Shown here: piece by piece, positions 11,073 through 22,562 of the stretch
How the letters are laid out: each line of letters opens with the position of its first letter
How positions within the stretch are numbered: the stretch's first letter is position 1
Origin: Oopsacas minuta
Lineage: Eukaryota; Porifera; Hexactinellida; Lyssacinosida; Leucopsacidae
DNA length: 64,000 nt
Direction of reading: 5' to 3'
Assembly: GCA_024704765.1 (NCBI GenBank)
Contig: JAKMXF010000335.1
Coordinates: 62,001 to 126,000, forward strand
Notes under the pieces: model-generated
What the model was told of the DNA's origin: nothing
Database searches by the model: none
Seen by the model: only the letters and a program-made list of their open reading frames with translations
Program-made: the position numbers and the translations under genes

Positions 11073-14000
11073 ATGTTACGGCTCTGTTGTTTACCTTCAT
11101 TTTATCGTACTCTGATTATTCGCGGTTTATCATCCGTTCCAAGAGGAAAACAACTAATTGGAGTTACGCATCAAACCGATAATGAACCTTTAGGATTATT
11201 TCGTATACCTGGCTTGATAACTGCTAATGACTTCATGAGATTGAGTAGAAATAAGATAACGAATGCTCAGGAAATTGTGAAAGATATTATCAGCAGTCCT
11301 ATTGAAAGAGATCCACTACAGATTATATACAAATTCGATAGGTTAGTTCTTTCAATGTGTTTTTTACTGTGCCGCTATACATTATTAGTATAATGCCTCA
11401 ATATGTATTCAAACAGTTAACTTAGATAAATTTAATTTACCCTAAGTTCTAGCTATATAGATTCTACGAGATGATTACATATAAAATATTGCCAAGGAAT
11501 GATAATAGTTTCGATGAAATTATGACCCTAAAATTGAATGCCATAATTTGCAAGAATAATTCAATATTGGAAATCTCCTAATACAAGTTATGGTGTAAAC
11601 GCTGGTCAAACCAGTATTTTGCTGGTCACTTGGTATACTTATATTGTTTTCCTAAGTATTTATTGCCTATCTCAAAATATAGTATTTTGGGAAAAATTCA
11701 ATATCAATTGTTTTACTCTAGATTATCAAGTGAACTTTGCTCCATAGCAGACCCTTGTAACTTCCTTCACATAACTCTAACTACTCCAGAAATATACCGA
11801 GCAGCAGAAACAACAAGCTTAGCAATAACTTCCTATGTAGAGACTCTCAATACTTATCCTCAGTTATATTTAAAACTGAAACAGTGTGTAGATAAGTTCT
11901 CACATATGTGGAGTACTGAAGAGAATAGAGTTGCAATGTTGTTACTGAAAGACTTTGAAACATCAGGTACTGTGTTTACAAGCAAAATAGTATGTATTTA
12001 TACAATTCATTACAGCGTGTATATTTTACTAAATCCGGACATAAGATGTCTTTCTAACGTACTTAACGTAATTCCTGAATCTGTAATCTAAGGCGTTACG
12101 CATTTTGTATTATAATAAACACAACTGTATCTGTAACACATTAGGTCATGTAAACTAATATACTTGATTATCATCCTCACGGGAACCTCTCACCCGTTCG
12201 CGGGTGCCCCAAATATTTCATGTATAATATCGTTTAAAAATTAATATTCGCAGATGAGCATTTAATAACAATCTGTAATTAGCATCAAATACTGGAAACT
12301 TAAACAATATCTCTCAGGTGGACTACTAAATTGCTCTTTAGTCAATACTGCTACAATATATAACTATCAATAATTACAGCTCCTCCCAGTTTGCTATAAA
12401 ATCATAGATGAAAACAAATAAATAACTCTATATAGTTGTATGTACCTTCCCTTTATTTTGATAGCGTTACGTCACGTTTGAATGACACATTAGCTAGTTT
12501 AATCGAGGCATATTTGTTATAGGTGTACATTTGCCAGAAAAACATAGATCACAAATATTACAGCTACAATCTAAAGAGACGAAAGTTGGAATGGAATACT
12601 TTTCCCAAGCTCTATCCCCAGCACACGTTGGGCAATGGATAATTGAAGATGGATATACACTTAGCTTGCATTCGCATATCCGAAAAACTGTATACAAAGC
12701 GTATTACAAACTTGATGTGAATAATCTCGCGAAGTTACACGAATTACTCAATACTAGATACAAACTTGCTAGACTTTTGGGTTATCAATCTACTGCACAT
12801 AGATCGATAGCTGATTCAATGGCTAGAGAAGTTGGTAATGTTGAAACTCTTCTAGAAAAATGTTCAGAAAGTTTGCGACCAATTGCATTAGAACAAGTAC
12901 AACAGGCAAGAGAAATTGCACTCAGTTTGATTCCTAATATTAAACCATCGAAACCAGTTGATTCGAATGGAATGCGGGCTTATGATGGAGCATTCTATAT
13001 AAACTACGCTCGTAATAATATTTGGAAGAAACAAACGGAATCCCTTGAAACAAGCACAAGTCTTCTTGCTGCACTTTCTGAGTATTTTCCACTTAGAAAT
13101 TGTTTAGAAGCAATCAATATAATCTGCCAATCTCTTTACAAAATGAGTTTTGAGCCTCTTGCAATTCAGCCAAACGAGACCTGGCATTCTTCAGTTATCA
13201 AAGCCGGTCTCGTTAATTCTGAAGGTTTACAGGGTGTATTATACTTAGATCTTATGAATAGACTGAAAAAAACTGATATAGAATGTCACCAGCAAATCCA
13301 AGGCAGTAGAAGAGATGAACAAGGTAGATACCAATTGCCAGTAGCTGCACTAGCCTGCAATTTCATTTCCCCTTTAAATGACGATAATACGCTAATTAAT
13401 CCTATAAATTTGAATAGCTTCTTTCATGAGATGGGCCATGCATTACACTCTGTATTAGGCAATACTACATTTCAGCATGTAGCTGGTACACGATGTCCTA
13501 ACGATCTAGCAGAAATACCATCGAATCTAATGGAGTTATATTTATTGGATCCTAGATTTGTAAAAGTATTTGCTACTCATTACAAAACTGGTAATTCTAT
13601 TTCAGATCTCCTTGTACAGTTACATATACAGAGATCTACAATATTTGGTGCATATTCTACACATGTACAAGTGTTGTACGGATTATTAGACCTAATGCTG
13701 CATAAAAATGAGTTCAAAAATGAAAATGATATTTTGGAACTTGAGAAGCAGTTATACAAGAATCATTGTGTATTTTCACAGGAAGAAAACACCTCGTGGG
13801 CACTTAGATTCAGTCATCTCACAAACTACGGATCTAAATATTATTCGTATACCTGGGCAAAGGCATTTGCTTCGCTTTTTTGGAGTAAAAAGTTCGCTAA
13901 AAATCCACTTTGCCCTATCATCGGCGCGGAATATAGAGAGAAATTTCTTTCTCATGGATTTGGAAAAGATCCTTGGGAGATGGTCAAGGATTTTTTAGGG

Positions 14001-14138
14001 TTTAAACCTTCAGTAAATGACCTTTTGGACTCTTTATTGCATGATGTGAAGTCTGATAGAAGCTCTGTGCATGAGCGCTCATCTTTGCCTACTTTAGATT
14101 ACAAGTTAAAATGGGATAAATGGAGAATGTCTCATTAG
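11073..14138 (+). CDS. MIPEP: Mitochondrial intermediate peptidase (M3 family)
   Basis: Exons 11073-11341, 11722-11966 and 12523-14138 join in frame to 709 residues, close to the human enzyme's length. The start is the first ATG in the frame, and the N-terminus (MLRLCCLPSFYRTLIIRG) is basic and hydrophobic as expected of a mitochondrial targeting sequence. Family landmarks: an N-terminal helical region with DFETSG at the exon 2-3 junction, and the zinc site HEMGH with ligands H473 and H477, catalytic E474, and third ligand E502 in DLAEIPS, the same spacing as other M3 peptidases. A substrate-binding stretch near RFSHLTNYGSKYYSY follows. It should remove the extra octapeptide from precursors already cut by the processing peptidase in the mitochondrial matrix. 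All key residues are present and the gene looks intact. Confidence 0.95.
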
Positions 14139-14763
14139 ATTTGATAAGCCTATACTGCATGCTATTTGAGATTGTATTTCTATAATCGACAATTCAATTG
14201 TATAACATCTACTTGGTGTATGTACTGAATTGCTTTGTTTTTGATATTTTTCTTAGATTAGTATTTTGTACTTTCTACAGTTGTATACTTACTTGAATCA
14301 AAGGGAACACTTTATATGATAAGTTGAGATTATGTACCTCGTGGTGGAAGTAGGCAGTAGCATCTGAGCCTGGATGGGCTTGGTCGTATAAATTATTGTT
14401 TTCAAGTATATAACATATTTGATTGCACAATTTGAGAAATTTGGGGAGTAAGGTAGAAGGTACCTCTATATGTGCACTATAACCAAGGTTCCTTTAGAGT
14501 TTAAACACGACTTTTATTTAGAAAAGGGAAGATCAAGACGATGTTTCAACTAAATTGTTTAGTGAAACCGGCTTGATCATATAGTACAATTGTTTTTACT
14601 AAATGCAAACCATACTCTATAATATCTACGTATATAACAGCTTTTGAAGCTATAGCATACTGTAACATATTGTAATTGTAGAAGCTTAACATTTGTAAAA
14701 TAAATACAATAAATACAGTAGACTGAACATTTGTATAATTGTTTCTCGTTGATAAAGTACATA
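14139..14763. other. Intergenic
   Basis: 3' flank of the peptidase gene. No supported coding sequence; the small minus-strand frames here have no family resemblance. Confidence 0.5.
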
Positions 14764-14952
14764 CAGTGAAACTTCGGCTCATAAATACGAACATGGTTAA
14801 AATACGAATTTCCGGATAAGACGAAAAATGTTTACACATAATCAGGTCCCTACAGTAGACATCCAATTGGTTTTGCTCCGGATAATAAGAACTCCGTATA
14901 AGATGAACACATTTGACCGTCCATTTGTATTCGTATTAACGAGGTTCCCCTG
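14764..14952. mobile_element. pogo/Tc1-like MITE upstream of the AMOP pseudogene
   Basis: Flanked by TA on both sides. It starts cagtgaaacttcg and ends cgaggttcccctg, imperfect inverted repeats. Internal repeats of the gataagacgaa / gtattaacgag type recur in several elements of this window. The TA target and CAGT ends fit the pogo/Tigger branch of Tc1-mariner. It ends about 40 bp upstream of the degenerate AMOP gene. Confidence 0.65.
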
Positions 14953-15020
14953 TATATATAGTTGCTAAAACTATTATTGGAGGTACATTATGCTAGTGTG
15001 TTGACTTAGATATAAGCACT

Positions 15021-16103
15021 AATCTGTGTATCTCTGCACTCTGCTTCCTGATTATTATCAACTCGAAAACATTGGCTTACTCAATCCAAAAATGTTCTAC
15101 TAACAAAGGAAATGACGTAATGAGTATTGAACCTTATTATGTACGAGAAATAGGAGGAGAACAATTAATTATTGATTTACCATGTCAAACCAAAGTAATT
15201 GATGACACAAGTGTTAAATGTAGATTTGAATCTTATCCTGAGAATATCGTTGATGGAGAAAGGCTGGGAGAGAATCAGATAGCTTGTGTTACACCTGTAC
15301 ACATCTATCTCGGTATTCATCAGGTATATGTGTCTGTTGATAATGGCAGCTCGTTTGATTATGTGGGTAGGTTCTATGCTGAGAGTGAGTACATTTTGGA
15401 GCCACATCTTGTTATTGAAAAGTTTGATTCAGCTATTTTACAGGATTTTACCACTGACATGGAAATAACATTATTATGGGACAAGAGTATGATCTCAAGT
15501 AAATTTCTAACTTTGAATTTAATGATGATTATTGATCCGTTCTCAGAATTGAAGAGTTGGGACGAGAGCACTGTTCTTATTGAAAAAGTAGAGAATAATG
15601 GGAAGATTTCTTTCAAGTTGTCAAAAGTCGTTACAAAAGAATTTCGCGATGGATTTGACCAAGTGCCAATAACAACTGGCACTTATCAACTAACTGATCC
15701 AAATTCAAACAAATACATAGCTGGACCTATAGCTATATTTACGTTTTCAAATATATCATTCGCGATATGCAAGCAGTTTTACCCCCTTCTGGAAAAAGAA
15801 CCGAAAGGACTCATACCGCCTACTTTGGAGCTTTTTCCATCCAGGTGTTGCTATATGCTACAGATCGGTACCTACTGAATACGGCTCAAGGGAACAATTT
15901 GTTATAATTATGACGGGACAATTAACGTAGGCACTGATGGATCTGGAACTTCAGATACATACAGCCCGGAAGTTTGCACCCCGCTGCATATTATCTATGA
16001 CATAATACCCTGGTTAGCTTGTTGTAAAGTAGCACAACGATGTGATTACTACGCTATGTACAGGCCAGGTGATGATTGTTGCCATTATAAACCTACTATG
16101 TAG
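15021..16103 (+). pseudogene. Degenerate AMOP-domain gene copy (plus strand)
   Basis: From about 15021 the frame shows a signal-peptide-like run (LCISALCFLIIINS) but no ATG; the nearest ATG (14994) is out of frame. An Ig/IPT-like segment follows (MSIEPYYVREIGGEQ... to ~15625), then a region only loosely similar to the minus-strand paralogue. The AMOP module is split by two frame breaks, near 15840 and at about 15898 (one base missing in the QCCY codons). Beyond them the frame continues through GTSDTYSPEV, PWLACCK and RPGDDCCHYKP to TAG 16103. The donor that would link to an EGF exon is absent. Only the 518-bp block 15106-15623 is pristine, because it matches the functional copy almost perfectly (see findings). 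Confidence 0.7.
15106..15623 (+). repeat. 518-bp inverted block, plus-strand arm
   Basis: Identical in length to 18229-18746 on the opposite strand, with two differences found by reading: c/t near 15453 (synonymous) and g/a near 15549 (Glu/Lys). Sequence on both sides is far more diverged, so the block looks like a gene-conversion tract. Confidence 0.85.
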
Positions 16104-16392
16104 CTATATGAAGGTTAATTGATATGTGTGTGTATGTGTTTAGTAGCTCATTTGACTAACATTTGAAGCGGAAGTATTCCATTTTGTTTGATTTATATAG
16201 TGTATAATGAAAACTAGATTTAGTAATTTACAACAAATGGTAAAAGTATCTCTAAAAGTAATAATTACATGCATAACATGAATAATTGGCAAATAACAAG
16301 ACTTTGAATTATACTAGTGTGTCCATTAATGGTACAAACTTAAAAGGGGGAGAAGAACATTAAAGTACATATCTTAAAGATAGATAGATTGG

Positions 16393-18843
16393 TCATTTTA
16401 CGTTAATATATCTTGTATTCTCAGGTATCATAGGTGAAGAGTCAGGGAATAACAAATTTGAAAGAATTTTTGAATGATGATCAATTTTTGGTTTGAAATC
16501 CTGCATTTGATCCTGAGGTTGAGCAAATTCACTAACACTCTGATAGATTGGTTGAGTGTTACCAACATTTTCGTGATTCAGGGGTTTTAATAGCACATTT
16601 CCTACCATTTTCAATTTATTATTCTTTCTAATGAAGCAAATTAGTAGAACGATTATGATACAAGTTTGTAATAACACTACTAAAGTAAATGGTATAGCGA
16701 TAATGATGAATATTTCATATGGTGTTTGTTGATCAACAGTCGTATTAGCTATTGAAATATTGAACCCCCCTTTGCAAGCAAAGTTTACCCAACCACTGGA
16801 TTTAAATTGGCCCCTCATCTACCAAATCACATTGTATTTCATCCTGACAGCTAGCCACGTTATACAATTGATACCCATACTCACAATAACACTGGAAAGA
16901 ACCTATGTAATTTATACAGCCAAGTTCACATCCTCCATTCATTTCCTGACATTCATTGATGTCAACACAATCGTATCCATTACTTGCTAGCTGATATCCT
17001 TCTTTACAAGTACAATGAAAAGATCCTTGTGTATTTTCACATTGATGTTGACAGTTGTTGAACCCAGAACATTCATCAATATCCTCGCATGTATCCGATT
17101 TGTTGATAGATTTGTAACCCATGTCACAACCACAAAAATATCCTTCTCTTATATCATGACATAGTTCATTGCTGAGACAAGTAATTTCATTATCAAAGCA
17201 TTGGTAAGATTGTGTTTGGGTACAATTGATATAGATACTTTTATCAGAAATAGTGTCACCATTTGGTTCTGAACAGTTCCCGCCGATAATCAAGATATCA
17301 TAACTCTCAAGGATAGACACGCACTATGTTAAGATTATTCTTATACATATTTTAATATTTAAGTTTTGATCGACAATAACCTAAATTATATACACTAAGG
17401 ACCAGGGATATCCGCTTTTACTCAGTCGATAATTGAAATTATTACCCACTTAGCCAGAGACGGACCCAGGATTGCTCAAAGGGAGGGGTGACTAAGCCTG
17501 AGCTTTGCGAGTGCGAGAACTTTAGGGTGTCTAGGTAATTGATATGGTATGTATTTTCAGCCCCCTTTGCCCCTAGATCCGCCCCTGTTGGTCCGATAAA
17601 ACATTGTATATCCTTGTATGGTTAAATAAATAATTATCATAAACAAATCGTCAAAGAACAAGCAAATGAAGAGTTCTTTTCAAATCTCTTCTACTGGTTT
17701 GTATGTACTACAGTCATCAGAAGGTCTATACTTGTAATAGTAATCACATCTCTCGAACATCCTGCAGCACACGAACCATGGTAAAACGTCAAACACATAG
17801 TGCTTAATAGTGCTAACTTCCGGGCTGAATGTATCCGAAGTGCCCGCGCCATCTGACACTAGGTTAAGACTGCCATCAGAATTGTAACAACATTGTTCAC
17901 TTGAACCGTAAGCGCTGGGCACTGATCTAAAACATGAATCTACTCCTGGGTGGTAGAAAGGTTCTACAGGCGGTTCTTGATTGAAATATTTGTCAGTCTT
18001 TGCTTGAGTTGTATTGCATGGACAAGGGAGAATATCTACAGGCATTTGCTCCAAAATGGGTTCAAACCTGTCACAGACTGAATATTGTATTTCCGTAAAT
18101 GTAATCAATATAGTAGGGCCAGCTATATATACGTTTGTATTAGCGGCTGATAGTTTTAACACACCATAGGTTATGGGTATTGTCATAGAGCCAATAATAT
18201 CATTTGAAGCGACATCTGAAACGACATCTGACAACTTGAAAGAAATCTTCCCATTATTCTCTACTTTTTCAATAAGAACAGTGCTCTCGTCCCAACTCTT
18301 CAATTTTGAGAACGGATCAATAATCATCATTAAATTCAAAGTTAGAAATTTACTTGAGATCATACTCTTGTCCCATAATAATGTTATTTCCATGTCAGTA
18401 GTAAAATCCTGTAAAATAGCTGAATCAAACTTTTCAATAACAAGATGTGGCTCCAAAATGTACTCACTCTCAGCATAGAACCTACCCACATAATCAAACG
18501 AGCTGCCATTATCAACAGACACATATACCTGATGAATACCGAGATAGATGTGTACAGGTGTAACACAAGCTATCTGATTCTCTCCCAGCCTTTCTCCATC
18601 AACGATATTCTCAGGATAAGATTCAAATCTACATTTAACACTTGTGTCATCAATTACTTTGGTTTGACATGGTAAATCAATAATTAATTGTTCTCCTCCT
18701 ATTTCTCGTACATAATAAGGTTCAATACTCATTACGTCATTTCCTTCTGTGTCGGCGGAGCATTGATCAACTGAGAGAACATAAGTAGTGAAACTCAAAA
18801 TGACAAAACAACAGAATGTAGAATTGTAGATAGTGTTGTGCAT
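16393..18843 (-). CDS. AMOP-EGF cell-surface protein, with one apparent frameshift
   Basis: ATG 18843 starts a signal peptide (FCCFVILSFTTYVLS), an Ig/IPT-like domain and a complete AMOP module (QCCYNSDG, GTSDTFSPEV, PWFVCC, YRPSDDCSTY), the cysteine-rich domain of mucin-4 and SUSD2. The frame ends at TGA 17680, but a GTAGAAG donor at 17694 joins in phase 0 to a TAG acceptor (exon start 17323), replacing the last four codons by an exon with a cysteine-rich stretch and two calcium-binding EGF repeats (DIDECSGF, DINECQEM). That exon's frame stops at 16802. The overlapping frame 16818-16393 supplies a stalk, a membrane segment (IIIAIPFTLVVLLQTCIIIVLLICF) and a ~70-residue cytoplasmic tail. One base of frame correction near 16810 would give a type I adhesion-type receptor. 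The short secreted AMOP form may be an alternative product. The splice and the frame break are my inferences. Confidence 0.65.
17455..17587. mobile_element. hAT-like MITE remnant
   Basis: Starts cagagacggacccagg and ends ctagatccgcccctg, imperfect inverted ends of the common CAGGGGCGGATCTAG type. The flanking octamers do not match, so the copy is old or rearranged. It lies inside the predicted intron between the AMOP and EGF exons. Confidence 0.45.
18229..18746 (-). repeat. 518-bp inverted block, minus-strand arm
   Basis: Partner of 15106-15623. It encodes the Ig/IPT-like domain of the intact minus-strand AMOP gene. Confidence 0.85.
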
Positions 18844-18989
18844 TTCTAAGAAAATAATAATCTTTGCAGATATTTTTGTGCAGACGGCCCAAAGAGTATA
18901 TGCAAGATACTTGTAAGTTGGAGAGAATAGCGAACAATTGAATATTCTGAATTAAATAAAAGTGTATTCTTCATTATAGGTGTAGTTGA

Positions 18990-19245
18990 ATGGCTTTTAA
19001 GTATCATTATAATACAACCATAACATTAGTTGAAATATTAGATATAATTATTCTGGTAATATTAACTCAGTTGCTTTACATAAACTACAAATTCTTCATA
19101 AAACTAAACTACAGGTAAGTTGGCATTCATGCCTTGGTGTTTCCCAACACCTTATATTAAAAATAGAGATTTCCTTATTACCCTCGTCCTCCTCATTATA
19201 TTTGGACCTTTGTTGGTGCTCTGTAAGTATTTTTGAAAACAGGAT
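18990..19245 (+). other. Possible exons of a small membrane protein
   Basis: ATG 18990 opens 41 codons with one hydrophobic segment (ILDIIILVILTQLLYI) ending at a strong donor (CTACAG/GTAAGT, 19114/19115); an acceptor-like ttatag lies just before the ATG. A second short frame, MPWCFPTP then FLITLVLLIIFGPLLVL, follows at about 19136 and also meets a donor (CTCT/GTAAGT). The two cannot be joined with a normal intron, so they may be alternative exons or chance. Not recognised. Confidence 0.25.
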
Positions 19246-19772
19246 TGCCTTTTGATAGAAGTAAACTCACTTAGCGAAATCGATTTTATCTAAAAGATCC
19301 GTCATTCAGACACTTGCCAACCTGAGTGAAGAATGCTATGGTACTGGCTTATACCTGCTTGGTGTTTTCGCGTCTAATTTTCCCTCATTCTATTTACAGA
19401 CGAACAAACACTATAATAAGTGTATTAATCAATTGATTCGAGTAAGATTTTGATAACTTTATTTGGGTTCGTTCAAGTGGAGAAAAATCGCTGTAACATG
19501 CATGAAAAAATTAAATTTGCTGCAACCCTTAACATACGCAGTGTAACAAATTTGCCCTCAAAATTCCAAAAAACAAGTGTAGTATCATGCATAGACAGCT
19601 CTAATATCCAAAATAAATCTGAATAAAATACGGATAATAGAATATAAAAATTATGAGAAATAGAATCTAAACGCAAATTCATAGTCTTGGCTTAGCAGCT
19701 ATCATGCAAACCTAACATCAGCAATCTATGGCAAGAGTAAAATTCTTAAACTCGCGAAAAAAACAAATATTA
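19246..19772. other. Intergenic
   Basis: 3' flank of the minus-strand VIT-VWA gene. Nothing supported. Confidence 0.5.
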
Positions 19773-22562
19773 CTATTTCTGCATGAGACAGTATAAGACA
19801 ACATTATCCATGACCTCATCAATAACAGTCGAATATACTGAATTCTCCTTAGATACAAATCCTCCTTGATAGTTTCCAGGAGATAATGTCAGCATTGAAT
19901 CGTATATAACAAAACCAGGGGGTGAATTATCAAATGAAAACAAACTGAAATGACCACAAAACATAGAATCTCCTCTACAATCAACGCTTGACATATTTAT
20001 CAAAGATGATAGCTTCCAACCTTGAGGTAAAACCTTAGGAAATTGATCTGTATTCTTTATTATAACGTAATTAGCTGATGATAAATTTCGCGTAAAATCC
20101 TCCATCGATGAGTAACACAAACAAGGGTAATCACCTACTTTCGAGATTTCCTCCCTCACCAGTTGAATAAAATCACACGGACTACATTCTCTTGTAAATG
20201 AATAACCAATTGCTTTAAGAATATCCATCAATTTTTGATATTCCTCCTTCAATATTTTTCGCCATTTCAAACTACTATTGTCTTGATTAACCCATACATC
20301 TATAACTATTGACAATTGCGTGAGTAAAATAGAAGCATTCACATCAGATTTGAAGGTCAATAAACATTCTTTCAAGGGTCTGATTGAGATCATAAATGCG
20401 ATAGAAACATCCAACCAACAGGTGTAGTTGTTGCTATCAATAACAGCACCCCTCAATGCGAATTGTATACAAGGATCGCTAAGCGAGGGAGGAGATTTGG
20501 CTAATGGCATTCCTATAGATGTTTCTAGCATATTTCTGAACGGAAAATCCCTCAAGTTATATGAACAATTTTTATGAAATTTACTAGGTAAATCAATTTC
20601 GTTTGAACTCCCTCTCTTAGGTGATGCAGATTTGAATTCTTGTAGCAGTTTAGCAGATTGATAGCGTGTTAAAATACCAGGGTAATTACTTCTAATAGAT
20701 GTGAATTTGAATAATGAAGAATCTACTTTATGCGAGAAACCTCCAACTTGTTTCGCTTTACACTTCATTTGTGAGCCACTGGGAATTGGCAATGGTACGT
20801 CAACCTTTTTCATTGGAGCCTGTTGTACGGAGGATGTATCTCTCTCTTCTACAGCAACGAAACTATTGTATTTCGTAGCTAGAGAGTATGCTAATCCTAG
20901 CTCGATAACTTTCTTTTTCAGGTTCAGAACAAGATCAGGTTTTGCCGTCAAGCTCATTTCTTCCATTTCCTGTATTAGAGCTCTTGCAGCTAGCTTCTGT
21001 ATTATCTGATCAGATGATTTTGTATACATATTAGTAGCAGCTGATAGTTTCACTTTATATTCAACTTCCTTTTTGTTTGGGTCTATAGCACTTAGTGTAA
21101 CTTGAATGTTATCAAGATTTCCAGTGAAGTTAGGCTCGCTAAACGCATATACAATATATTGCTCAAGATTGAAGATAGGAGGTAAAGTACTAGGGGCTAT
21201 TTGGTTAATATCAACCCCAGTGAATTTTATCTGTGTATCTGTCATAGCTGGTTGTAAAGCAGCCTGTAGTTGGCTAGAAATAATACCTTTCATATCAGTG
21301 ACGTCACGGATAAACACAGCCTTACCTTTACCCAAACGCGCGATACCTTTCACTAGAGCTTCTGACACGCCTTGACCAATACCAAACGAGAATACTCGTG
21401 TAGAATTAGAATTTTGATGAACTGTGGTTTTCACTTCCTCGGTGTTACCTACTCCCCCGTCAGTTAATACGAAAATATTCCGTGGTGTACCAGGGATTAG
21501 TTTCTGAGCGTAAATATGTTTAAACGGAGGGAGAATGTCAGTACCGCCTAGGTTAGCCCCTATTTTTTTCGCGTGATCAATAGCTCTTTTGAGCCAGGAT
21601 TTGTCCGCTCGTTGTGATGATTTGAATAGAGATATAAAATCCGATCCAAATCCTATTATATTGAATAAAACAGAGGGTGGGAGAAGTTCGAGACATGTTT
21701 TCAGAGCTGCTCTCGCTTCTAAGATAGATTTCCCTCCCATGGAGCCTGAACGATCTACAACAAATATTATCTCAGTTGTTAGCTCTTTATATTGTATATT
21801 AGGGTAAGCTACTAGCATAAGGGCTACACTATTGTCTGGACGTTTCTCACTCCAAATCCTTGGTTTGTGAGGTTCCTTTAGGTATATTTCTAAGCTATAA
21901 CCTTTGTTCACTACATTCTGTGACCTTTTCTTCACAGATACTTCTACCTCATGAGGCGACGTATAGTTAACATTACAATCATGTGTGTTGCAATGAACTT
22001 TATCGATTTTACAATGCATTTGAGCTTTAACACGAGCATTGAATGTGTAAGTAACTTTTGAATGTTGAAAATCGGGTCCAGGCGTAGAAACTGAGCTATT
22101 AGGAGGTGTGTATGGCTTCATGATGGTAGTAGGAATGTTGAATAGTACATGAGGTGATTGTTCTTTCCCTGAGCCAGCGAGTTCACAAATATAAGAAATC
22201 TCAATTGTAACCTCAGTCTTAGGAGGTAGATTACCAACAGACATGGTGAACATATCATCTGAAGTTTGCTGTAAGAGATACGCACCGTGTCCAGATGAAA
22301 TAGAATCATCATAGATTTCTTTCGCTTCTTCATTTTCTTTGACTTCTGCACGGATAATTTTATCGTTTATTTTAGCTGTGAATCCTGTTATAGCAGAACT
22401 ATCTGTTATTGGGAAATGGTAGTTGGCTTCAATTGGTTCAGTAGATGAGTTGTTGTATGTTTGTGTTAGAGTAACAGACGCTGAGTAGTCAGTTATGTGG
22501 ATGTCAGCTGATATTGAAGTTAGAGGAACTTCAAATCCTTTATCAGTTTGAAGCATAGACAT
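19773..22562 (-). CDS. VIT-VWA protein with a USPL1/C98-like C-terminal domain
   Basis: One 929-codon exon from ATG 22562. Residues ~8-130 form a VIT domain (TLTQTYNNSSTEPIEANYHFP). Residues ~262-430 form a VWA domain with a complete metal-ion site: D270-R-S-G-S274, T341 in GGTD and D368 in LTDGG. Residues ~515-575 match the conserved helical segment after VWA in VWA5A-type proteins. The last ~220 residues are unexpected: YTCWLDVS (C715), CGHFSLF (H871) and IYDS (D888) have the residue types, order and His-Asp spacing (17) of a papain-fold Cys-His-Asp triad, and the Cys box resembles the CWLD motif of the SUMO isopeptidase USPL1. A cytosolic, non-classical role is likely since no signal peptide is present. 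VIT and VWA calls are firm; the protease call is an inference. Confidence 0.85.
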   Translation of the reverse strand: MSMLQTDKGFEVPLTSISADIHITDYSASVTLTQTYNNSSTEPIEANYHFPITDSSAITGFTAKINDKIIRAEVKENEEAKEIYDDSISSGHGAYLLQQTSDDMFTMSVGNLPPKTEVTIEISYICELAGSGKEQSPHVLFNIPTTIMKPYTPPNSSVSTPGPDFQHSKVTYTFNARVKAQMHCKIDKVHCNTHDCNVNYTSPHEVEVSVKKRSQNVVNKGYSLEIYLKEPHKPRIWSEKRPDNSVALMLVAYPNIQYKELTTEIIFVVDRSGSMGGKSILEARAALKTCLELLPPSVLFNIIGFGSDFISLFKSSQRADKSWLKRAIDHAKKIGANLGGTDILPPFKHIYAQKLIPGTPRNIFVLTDGGVGNTEEVKTTVHQNSNSTRVFSFGIGQGVSEALVKGIARLGKGKAVFIRDVTDMKGIISSQLQAALQPAMTDTQIKFTGVDINQIAPSTLPPIFNLEQYIVYAFSEPNFTGNLDNIQVTLSAIDPNKKEVEYKVKLSAATNMYTKSSDQIIQKLAARALIQEMEEMSLTAKPDLVLNLKKKVIELGLAYSLATKYNSFVAVEERDTSSVQQAPMKKVDVPLPIPSGSQMKCKAKQVGGFSHKVDSSLFKFTSIRSNYPGILTRYQSAKLLQEFKSASPKRGSSNEIDLPSKFHKNCSYNLRDFPFRNMLETSIGMPLAKSPPSLSDPCIQFALRGAVIDSNNYTCWLDVSIAFMISIRPLKECLLTFKSDVNASILLTQLSIVIDVWVNQDNSSLKWRKILKEEYQKLMDILKAIGYSFTRECSPCDFIQLVREEISKVGDYPCLCYSSMEDFTRNLSSANYVIIKNTDQFPKVLPQGWKLSSLINMSSVDCRGDSMFCGHFSLFSFDNSPPGFVIYDSMLTLSPGNYQGGFVSKENSVYSTVIDEVMDNVVLYCLMQK

